Shown: piece by piece, positions 14,199 to 20,482 of the stretch
Position numbering within the stretch: the first letter of the stretch is position 1
Layout of the letters: every line of letters begins with the position of its first letter
Assembly (NCBI GenBank): GCA_002457735.1
Contig: NTKO01000008.1
Location: forward strand, 1 to 42,513
DNA: 42,513 bases
From: Bacteroidetes bacterium MED-G13
GTDB taxonomy: Bacteria > Bacteroidota > Bacteroidia > Flavobacteriales > Flavobacteriaceae
Reading direction: 5' to 3'
The notes under the pieces: generated by a model
Seen by the model: the letters and a program-made list of their open reading frames with translations, nothing else
Database searches by the model: none
What the model was told of the DNA's origin: nothing
Made by a program: the position numbers and the translations under genes

Positions 14199-14211
14199 AT
14201 GAAAAAGCTAA
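14199..14211 (+). repeat. MKKL-start repeat, 13-bp truncated copy, last in the array
   Basis: ATGAAAAAGCTAA starts 12 nt after the stop at 14186 and encodes MKKLKSAK before a stop. It directly abuts the TGCCA repeat cluster and is the rightmost copy I can find. Confidence 0.6.
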
Positions 14212-14215
14212 AGAG

Positions 14216-14273
14216 TGCCAAATGAGTTGCCATATAGTTGCCACTTTTTATAAGGACTGCCATATAACTGCCA
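14216..14273. repeat. Cluster of five TGCCA direct repeats beside tRNA-Asn
   Basis: TGCCA occurs at 14216, 14228, 14239, 14258 and 14269, always on the same strand. Two 18-bp units are near repeats: GTTGCCATATAGTTGCCA (14226-14243) and ACTGCCATATAACTGCCA (14256-14273). Such closely spaced direct repeats resemble protein-binding iterons or recombinase arm sites. The 300 bp around it hold no gene apart from the terminator and tRNA. Confidence 0.65.
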
Positions 14274-14301
14274 AAAAATTGTACCTTTAACTTGTAACTA
14301 T

Positions 14302-14333
14302 TAAAAAAGAAGCCCCCGATTTCTCGAAGGCTT
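14302..14333 (-). terminator. Rho-independent terminator after tRNA-Asn
   Basis: Read on the minus strand, AAGCC TTCGA, loop GAAA and TCGGG GGCTT form a 10-bp stem (two G-T pairs), followed by CTTTTTTAA. It lies about 30 nt past the tRNA 3' end and would end its transcript. Confidence 0.8.
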
Positions 14334-14362
14334 TTATCTGTGTAGTGTAGCGGTTAAGCTTG

Positions 14363-14436
14363 CTCCCCCTCTAAGACTCGAACTTAGGACCCTCTGATTA
14401 ACAGTCAGATGCTCTAACCAACTGAGCTAAGGAGGA
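14363..14436 (-). tRNA. tRNA-Asn (GTT)
   Basis: The minus strand folds as a full cloverleaf. The acceptor TCCTCCT pairs with AGGGGGA. The D arm is AGCTCAGTTGGTTAGAGC. The anticodon stem TCTGA/TCAGA has loop CTGTTAA, giving anticodon GTT. The T stem CTAAG/CTTAG has loop TTCGAGT. The discriminator is G and CCA is not encoded. A -7 promoter box lies at 14453-14460. Confidence 0.97.
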
Positions 14437-14452
14437 ATTTATTAAGTGTGGG

Positions 14453-14460
14453 CAAATATA
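14453..14460 (-). promoter_or_regulatory. -7 box of tRNA-Asn
   Basis: TATATTTG on the minus strand fits TAnnTTTG and lies 16 nt upstream of the mature tRNA end. No clear -33 TTG is visible. Confidence 0.5.
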
Positions 14461-14503
14461 TATATAATTTTTAAAATTTGATTTTATTTGTGAAGCTAAA
14501 CTT

Positions 14504-15850
14504 TTAAATAAGAATATTAAATAGTTTATATATATCATTACCGTTTGCAAAAATGACTAATGTCATGAGAATTATAAAACCTATAATTTGAACTGTCTGA
14601 AGAAATTTATCTGATGGTTTTCTTCCAGAAATCATTTCATAAATCAAGAACATTGCATGACCTCCATCTAATGCAGGAATTGGCAGCAAATTTAAAACTC
14701 CCAACATCACAGATAATATGGCTGTTGTATTCCAAAATGCCCCCCAATCCCATGAAGGCGGGAAAATATTACCAATTGCAAGAAAACCTCCTAAGCCCTT
14801 ATACGCTCCAGTACTAGGATTAAAAATTGCTACAAATTGTTCTAAATAAAACCCAAAAAATGATACAAAGTTATTTATCCCAACTTCAATACTTTCAAAA
14901 AAAGAATATTGGATAGTTGAAACTTCAAGTAATCCAAGATTTATATTATCTACCATTGATGCTCCGTGCATAATTCCCAATTTTCCATCTTCATCAACAT
15001 TTAAGGTTTTTTGTATTGTAAAAGACCCGCGCAATAGCTCTGCTTCAATAGTTGTGTTTCTGTTTTCTGATAAAATAGGAATTAATTCATCTACATAATT
15101 GATTTTTTTATCATTAATTGAAGTTATAATATCACCTTTTTGAATATCATATGTTTTATTTAAGGAGCTATCCAAAACCTCCTGAATTACAAACGGCATT
15201 CTTAGCTCAAATGTTGTAGTGTTCTTTTGAGATGAAAGCCTGCCAAGAAAATCCTTGGGTATAGATATTTCTAGAAATTCTCCGCTTCTTTCAATTTGAT
15301 AAACCGATGCACTAACAATAGATTTTCTTAGCTCTGAGTATGTTAAAAGCTCTTTGTTGTCTACACTAATTATTCTATCTCCAGTCTTGAATCCAATTTC
15401 GTTTAATATTGGGTTTTCAATTAGAAAACCATCTTTGATTGAGTTAAGTGGTATTGATGTTTTACCATAATTATAAGCTAATCCAATATAAATGACAATA
15501 GCGAGAATAAAGTTTATGGTAACTCCACCTAACATTATAACCAGTCTTTGCCATGATGGTTTAGTTCTAAATTCCCAAGGTTTTGGATCCTCTCTCATTT
15601 GTTCTTTGTCCATACTTTCATCTATCATGCCTGCAATTTTTACATAACCTCCAAGAGGTAGCCACCCTATTCCATAAACCGTTTCACCAATTTTCTTCTT
15701 AAAAAGAGAAAACTTGACATCAAAAAATAGATAAAACTTTTCAACTTTGATTTTGAAAAACTTTGCTGGCAAATAATGGCCTAACTCATGGAGGACAATT
15801 ATTAAAGAAAGGCTTAAAAAGAATTGTACAGTTTTGATAAAAATCTCCAT
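14504..15850 (-). CDS. rseP: RIP metalloprotease RseP (site-2 protease)
   Basis: This 448-residue inner-membrane protease cleaves transmembrane segments, classically of anti-sigma factors. The zinc motif HELGH is at residues 21-25 in the first helix. WLPLGGYVKIAGM follows, with two PDZ-like regions in the middle (around 130-280) and a C-terminal NLLPIPALDGGHAMFLIYE that carries the third zinc ligand Asp. Length is normal for the Bacteroidota form. A -7 box (TACTTTTG) lies at 15877-15884. The M1 peptidase gene upstream is on the same strand with a 69-nt gap. Confidence 0.96.
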   Translation of the reverse strand: MEIFIKTVQFFLSLSLIIVLHELGHYLPAKFFKIKVEKFYLFFDVKFSLFKKKIGETVYGIGWLPLGGYVKIAGMIDESMDKEQMREDPKPWEFRTKPSWQRLVIMLGGVTINFILAIVIYIGLAYNYGKTSIPLNSIKDGFLIENPILNEIGFKTGDRIISVDNKELLTYSELRKSIVSASVYQIERSGEFLEISIPKDFLGRLSSQKNTTTFELRMPFVIQEVLDSSLNKTYDIQKGDIITSINDKKINYVDELIPILSENRNTTIEAELLRGSFTIQKTLNVDEDGKLGIMHGASMVDNINLGLLEVSTIQYSFFESIEVGINNFVSFFGFYLEQFVAIFNPSTGAYKGLGGFLAIGNIFPPSWDWGAFWNTTAILSVMLGVLNLLPIPALDGGHAMFLIYEMISGRKPSDKFLQTVQIIGFIILMTLVIFANGNDIYKLFNILI

Positions 15851-15876
15851 ATGAATTTTTAAAAAGATATAGCTGA

Positions 15877-15884
15877 CAAAAGTA
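15877..15884 (-). promoter_or_regulatory. -7 box of rseP
   Basis: TACTTTTG on the minus strand fits TAnnTTTG and lies 26 nt before the rseP ATG. The -33 element is not obvious. Confidence 0.45.
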
Positions 15885-15919
15885 GTCTAATAAAAATTAA
15901 TTAAAAATATCTTCCTAAA

Positions 15920-17848
15920 TTATTTTACCAAAAGGGATTTGTAAATATAGCTTTCAAAATTATCTAAACGAATAATATATTTTCCCTTAGTCAAAGTTGA
16001 AATTTTAATAGTATCTGAGTATGGGGTTTTTAATATTTTTTGACCATTAATATTAAAGATAACTATCTGATTAATTACAAGATTTTCGGGTTTAATTATT
16101 CTAAATTCATTTGATGCTGGTATTGGATAAATACTTACTTTCTGATGAATTAAATCTGTGTTCAAACCTAATGTGACAAGGTTGTTTTTTGAAATTATAT
16201 TATTAAAAGGATCAAATTCTATGCTTTCTACATCAAAAGAAACGGGAAATGAAAAGAATTGATCATCTTGTGTTAAAATAAAGTTTATTAAAGACTCCTC
16301 ATTATCAGAACCAATTAATTTGAGAGTTATTGGTCCTTCAAAGAAATCTACAGACGAATGACTTTGTGATTGTGAAACTTCTAGATTAAGATTCCCTTGA
16401 GAATTATGGCTCCAACTAATCTGATATGAAGGATAACCCTCCCCATATATCCAATCGCCAAAAAACTCAGTAACATCCTCTTCTGTGGATTCTTCAATAG
16501 TACTTTTCAAATCATCAGTTTTTGCATAACTATATGACAAATCTTCATCTGAAAGATAGTCTCTTAAGGATTGGAAAAAGGGTTCATCTCCTAATTTTTT
16601 TCTCAACATATGTAAAACCATTGCTCCCTTGCTGTAGGAAAGCCTGCTACTAAAAACTCTTGCTACCGTAGTATCATTATTTGAAATATATACTGAGCCC
16701 GAAGGTTGCGCAGTAATTGAATTAATCCTAGATTGTTTCCAGCTTGTAAATGAATTCTCTGCTTCAAAATTTTCAACAACTAAGCCAGATAAATATGTAG
16801 CAAAGCCTTCATTAAGCCAAATATCTTTCCAACTCCCACAAGTAATTTTATTTCCAAACCATTGGTGAGCTAACTCGTGAGCAATTAGTGAAGAACTAAA
16901 ATTTCCCATGAAGGATATAGTCGTATGCTCCATTCCTCCGCCCCATCCAAATTGTGCATGGCCATATTTTTCATCAGAAAAAGGATATTCTTCAAAAAGC
17001 TCAGAAAATAGATTCATGATGTCTACAGTTATTTCAGTATTATTAGTTGCGTATTCTACTGACTCGGGATAAACATAGTTTACAATTTCAAATGGATTAC
17101 CATTATTTTGAACCGTGTGGCTATAAACTTCATAATTAGTAATGGCAATGGCAATTAAATACGCCGGAATTGGATATTTGTGTTGAAAGTGTGTTATTTT
17201 ATTCTCACCGATATATGCCTGACTTTTTTCTAATCCATTAGAAACAGAAATATATTCGTCTCCGTTAGGGTCTAATATAGGGCTCGTAATAAAAACATCA
17301 ATCGAGTCAATTTTGTCATCTAATGATTGTTTGCAAGGCCACCATCCTTTAGCCCCATATGGCTCTGAAAGCGTCCACATGATAGGAGAACCATTATGCT
17401 CAGAAACCTCATATGATCCAAAGCCTGAACTAACAGGGTTCCCATAATAGGATACTTTTACAGAGTCCATTTCTCCTTGTAATATTATTTGGTCCAAATC
17501 AATAAAAAGACTATCATTTTGATGTATAAAAGATAATTCTGTATTACTGGACAATTGTATTACCTCAGTAACAGTCATGTTTTCCGAAAGATCAAAAACT
17601 ATTTTATCCATATTTTCATCAGCTAAGAAAGAACTTGAAATATCCCCCGAAATAGAAGTTTGCGAAGGGTCTATATTCAGTTCTAACTTATGATACTTCA
17701 AATCATAATTTGATATCTGGATATTTGAAATAGTTTTAAATTTTTTTGTTGCAATTTTTGACTCAAAATCTGCAATGGACTCAATAGATCCAACTTGACA
17801 AAACAAATGGTTTGTAAAAACAAATAATAGAATTATATATTTATGCAC
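15920..17848 (-). CDS. Secreted M1-family metallopeptidase with T9SS C-terminal signal
   Basis: This 642-residue protein has an N-terminal signal peptide (start GTG). The M1 aminopeptidase N-type domain has the substrate motif GGGMEHTT (303-310), zinc motif HELAH (324-328) and third ligand Glu347 in WLNEGFATY. The last 80 residues form a type IX secretion sorting domain: VSIYPIPASNEF, VIFNINGQKIL and ISTLTKGKYIIRL, ending in SLLVK. It is therefore exported to the cell surface or medium and degrades peptides. It lacks the large C-terminal domain of APN, as is usual for the secreted Bacteroidota type. Confidence 0.93.
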   Translation of the reverse strand: MHKYIILLFVFTNHLFCQVGSIESIADFESKIATKKFKTISNIQISNYDLKYHKLELNIDPSQTSISGDISSSFLADENMDKIVFDLSENMTVTEVIQLSSNTELSFIHQNDSLFIDLDQIILQGEMDSVKVSYYGNPVSSGFGSYEVSEHNGSPIMWTLSEPYGAKGWWPCKQSLDDKIDSIDVFITSPILDPNGDEYISVSNGLEKSQAYIGENKITHFQHKYPIPAYLIAIAITNYEVYSHTVQNNGNPFEIVNYVYPESVEYATNNTEITVDIMNLFSELFEEYPFSDEKYGHAQFGWGGGMEHTTISFMGNFSSSLIAHELAHQWFGNKITCGSWKDIWLNEGFATYLSGLVVENFEAENSFTSWKQSRINSITAQPSGSVYISNNDTTVARVFSSRLSYSKGAMVLHMLRKKLGDEPFFQSLRDYLSDEDLSYSYAKTDDLKSTIEESTEEDVTEFFGDWIYGEGYPSYQISWSHNSQGNLNLEVSQSQSHSSVDFFEGPITLKLIGSDNEESLINFILTQDDQFFSFPVSFDVESIEFDPFNNIISKNNLVTLGLNTDLIHQKVSIYPIPASNEFRIIKPENLVINQIVIFNINGQKILKTPYSDTIKISTLTKGKYIIRLDNFESYIYKSLLVK

Positions 17849-17894
17849 AAATAAAAATTTTTCTAAATGTAATAATTAAAAAGCTAATCTATTG

Positions 17895-17902
17895 TATTTT
17901 TG
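17895..17902 (+). promoter_or_regulatory. -7 box of the SCO1-P19 operon
   Basis: TATTTTTG fits TAnnTTTG and lies 20 nt before the TTG start of the SCO1 gene, with a purine-rich ATAAGG in between. Confidence 0.45.
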
Positions 17903-17922
17903 CAATTCACAAAAAATAAGGT

Positions 17923-18591
17923 TTGAAACTATTTAGAAAAAAAGATTTATTAGTTTACCTAGGGGGGTTAGTATTTGCCTTAATTTCTGTTTCAATATTT
18001 TATTGGATCTTGAAGCCTCAAAAAACTCTTCCAGTATTTCAGCCTGCAACAGTAAACTTAAAACTTGTTGATTCATCCATTCAATATGTTTCGAAGTATC
18101 ATAATATATCAGCCTTTTCATTGATAAATCAAAATGGAGATACTATAACTGAAAAGTTTTACAATGGAAAGATTTATGTAGCTGACTTCTTTTTTACAAC
18201 TTGCCAAGACATATGTCCAATAATGACAAGGAATATGCATGTTCTACAAGAAAAATTAAAAGATGATGACGAAGTTTTATTGTTATCTCATACTGTAATG
18301 CCTGAAGTAGATAATGTTGAAACCTTAAAAAAATATTCAATGGATTATAATGTTGATGATAATAAATGGAATTTGGTTACTGGAGATAAAGAACAAATAT
18401 ATAATCTAGCAAGAAAATCATACTTAGCGGCTGAGGATGCTGAATTTAAAAAGTATGATTTGATACACACCGAAAATTTTGTTCTGATTGACAGAGAAAG
18501 TCAAATAAGGGGCTTTTATGACGGAACAAAAATTGATGAAATTAATTTGCTACTAGATGATTTAAAAATTTTGAAAAACTCATATAAATGA
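17923..18591 (+). CDS. SCO1/SenC family copper chaperone
   Basis: This 222-residue protein has an N-terminal membrane anchor (about 9-30) and a thioredoxin-like domain. The copper ligands are Cys94 and Cys98 (FFTTCQDICPIM) and His181 (LIHTENFVLID). SCO proteins deliver copper to, or reduce thiols of, the CuA centre of cytochrome oxidase. The start is TTG with AAGG upstream. The gene overlaps the P19/Tp34-like gene by 4 nt (ATGA at 18588), indicating translational coupling. Confidence 0.94.
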   Translation: MKLFRKKDLLVYLGGLVFALISVSIFYWILKPQKTLPVFQPATVNLKLVDSSIQYVSKYHNISAFSLINQNGDTITEKFYNGKIYVADFFFTTCQDICPIMTRNMHVLQEKLKDDDEVLLLSHTVMPEVDNVETLKKYSMDYNVDDNKWNLVTGDKEQIYNLARKSYLAAEDAEFKKYDLIHTENFVLIDRESQIRGFYDGTKIDEINLLLDDLKILKNSYK

Positions 18592-19127
18592 AAAAAATTA
18601 TACACTTTTTATTGATTTTAAATTTAAGCCTCGTCTTTTCACAAGAGCTAATAATTGGGGAAGAAACAGTGGATCCAGGTATTGTATTCATTTTTGAAGG
18701 AGCCATAAAAGATCATGTTATCCCTAGTGGGCTGCACTTAAAAGAAGTTCAGACAAATATTCACATTGAAGCTCGTGTAAACTGGGATACAAAAAACACT
18801 CCCATCGGTACTCCTGGGGGAGGATTTGTTGCATATCTGCACATTACTGCAAAGATTACAAATGAAAAAACCGGAATTAGTACTTTTATTGATTTGTTGC
18901 CACATATAAATCTTATAGATAATTACCATTACGCAAGAAATATTTCTTTGCCCGGAAATAATGATGATTTATATTTAGTTGAATTTAATATTTTGCCTCC
19001 AACTCATATAGAATTATCCCTACACAAAGACTGGCTGGATAATTATGGTAAGACACTAATGAAAAATCAATATTTCAAATATAGAAATGTAGATTTTCAA
19101 GAAATTGCAAACAGTTCAAGAAGGTAA
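18588..19127 (+). CDS. Periplasmic P19/Tp34-like metal-binding protein
   Basis: This 179-residue protein has a signal peptide (to about FSQ, residue 19). HIEARVNWD, TPGGGFVAYLHITA, DLLPHINLIDNYHYARNISLPG and LHKDWLDNYG match the P19/Tp34 (iron transport protein) family. Members form periplasmic beta-sandwich dimers that bind Cu or Fe and aid ferrous iron uptake. It is coupled to SCO1 by overlap and faces a ZIP transporter with one base between stops, so the cluster handles transition metals. Whether copper or iron is the true cargo is open. Confidence 0.88.
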   Translation: MKKIIHFLLILNLSLVFSQELIIGEETVDPGIVFIFEGAIKDHVIPSGLHLKEVQTNIHIEARVNWDTKNTPIGTPGGGFVAYLHITAKITNEKTGISTFIDLLPHINLIDNYHYARNISLPGNNDDLYLVEFNILPPTHIELSLHKDWLDNYGKTLMKNQYFKYRNVDFQEIANSSRR

Positions 19128-19128
19128 A

Positions 19129-19986
19129 TTATCCTAGTGCAACATCTAAACACATCATCACAATAAACCCTGCAATTAAACCCATAGTTGCAATATCCGC
19201 ATTTCCTCCACTTTGACTCTCTGGAATAACCTCCTCAACAACAATGAATATCATAGCACCTGCAGCAAAAGCTAGTGCATAAGGCAAAATTGGGTAAACA
19301 GAAATTACAATAGCTGCTCCAATAACTGCAAATATAGGCTCTACAATCGCTGAAAGCTGACCCCATTGCCAAGACTTGAATCTACTAAATCCTGCTCTTC
19401 TCATTGGCATAGATACAGCAAACCCCTCAGGGGCATTTTGCAAACCCATTCCAATTGCAAGAGCAATAGCTCCACCTAGCGTGATACCTAAATCCATCCC
19501 TTGAGCAAGGGCACCGAAGGCAACTCCAACAGCTAAGCCTTCAGGAATATTGTGTATTCCAATTGCCAAAACTAAAAGCTCTGTTTTTTTTAAATCAGTT
19601 TTTGGGCCTTCTGCTTGCTCTATTTTCTGAAAAAGATGCAAGTGCGGTATTTTTTTATCCAAAAAGTAAATAAAAAAAGCTCCAAGAAAGAATCCAATTG
19701 CAGGAGGTAAAAATGAAGGAAGGTTGGTTAATCCTAATTCATGTTGTTTTTCCACAGCGGTAATAGCCGGAGATAATAAAGACCAAAAGCTTGCTGCAAT
19801 CATTACCCCACCCGTAAATCCTAGAGCTGCATCAAGAAATTTTCTGTTAGTCGATTTGATAAAAAAAACCAATGAAGCTCCCAGCGCAGTGAGAATCCAT
19901 GTAAATAATCCAGCAATAAGAGCTTGTAAAATAGGGTTTTCTAAGTAATTGAAAAAACCCTCAAGAAGTTCTACTATTTTCTCCAT
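19129..19986 (-). CDS. ZIP-family divalent metal transporter
   Basis: This 285-residue protein has eight predicted helices. The two metal-site helices carry HNIPEGLAVGVAFG (helix 4) and NAPEGFAVSMPMRRAG (helix 5). An acidic/His loop (KKIPHLHLFQKIEQAEGP) is also present. The GufA/ZupT branch imports Zn, Fe or Mn. Convergence with the P19-like gene suggests, but does not prove, a linked role. Confidence 0.92.
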   Translation of the reverse strand: MEKIVELLEGFFNYLENPILQALIAGLFTWILTALGASLVFFIKSTNRKFLDAALGFTGGVMIAASFWSLLSPAITAVEKQHELGLTNLPSFLPPAIGFFLGAFFIYFLDKKIPHLHLFQKIEQAEGPKTDLKKTELLVLAIGIHNIPEGLAVGVAFGALAQGMDLGITLGGAIALAIGMGLQNAPEGFAVSMPMRRAGFSRFKSWQWGQLSAIVEPIFAVIGAAIVISVYPILPYALAFAAGAMIFIVVEEVIPESQSGGNADIATMGLIAGFIVMMCLDVALG

Positions 19987-20038
19987 AATCTCTGATGTGA
20001 AAATAATAAAACTAATATCATTATTTGTTAAAAGGTTA

Positions 20039-20046
20039 TATATTTG
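20039..20046 (+). promoter_or_regulatory. -7 box of the bacilliredoxin gene
   Basis: TATATTTG fits TAnnTTTG and lies 24 nt before the ATG at 20071. No -33 TTG is found at the usual distance. Confidence 0.45.
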
Positions 20047-20070
20047 TTCTAATTTATAATCATTTTAAAT

Positions 20071-20481
20071 ATGTATCCAGAAGAAATTGTTAAACCAATG
20101 CGTGAACAGCTTACTAGTCAAGGTTTCAGTGAACTAAAATCTTTAGACGATGTTGATAATATGATCTCAAAAAAAGGTACTACTCTTGTAGTTGTTAATT
20201 CCGTTTGTGGTTGTGCGGCAGCTAATGCCAGGCCTGGAGCTATTTCTAGTCTTTTAAATGAAAAAAAACCAAACCATCTTACAACAGTTTTTGCCGGTGT
20301 TGACAGAGAAGCTGTAGAAAAAGTAAGATATTACTTAGCTCCATTTCCGCCAAGTTCCCCAGCAATTGCCCTATTTAAAGATGGTGAATTGGTTCACATG
20401 CTTGAAAGACATCATATCGAAGGAAGGTCAGCAGAAATAATATCTCAAAATCTTGCAGGTGCTTACAATGAGTTTTGCTAA
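20071..20481 (+). CDS. Bacilliredoxin (BrxA/BrxB family)
   Basis: This 136-residue thioredoxin-fold protein has MYPEEIVKPMREQL at the N-terminus and the active-site CGC at residues 46-48 (VVNSVCGCAAANARP). These are diagnostic of the YphP/YqiW family. In Firmicutes it removes bacillithiol from S-bacillithiolated proteins, and several Bacteroidota also make bacillithiol. Length is full. It has its own promoter box and converges on the TonB-plug gene with one base between stops. Confidence 0.94.
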   Translation: MYPEEIVKPMREQLTSQGFSELKSLDDVDNMISKKGTTLVVVNSVCGCAAANARPGAISSLLNEKKPNHLTTVFAGVDREAVEKVRYYLAPFPPSSPAIALFKDGELVHMLERHHIEGRSAEIISQNLAGAYNEFC

Positions 20482-20482
20482 G

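Noticed and set aside
7200-14300. Interpretation as a classical integron or CRISPR array
   Set aside because: The repeats are unevenly spaced, lack attC-like palindromes, encode protein starts, and no integrase or Cas gene is present in the window.
17877-17900. AAAAAGCTAATCTATTGTAT resembles the MKKL-start repeat
   Set aside because: It has no ATG or reading frame, lies in the promoter of the SCO1 gene and matches mostly by AT content.
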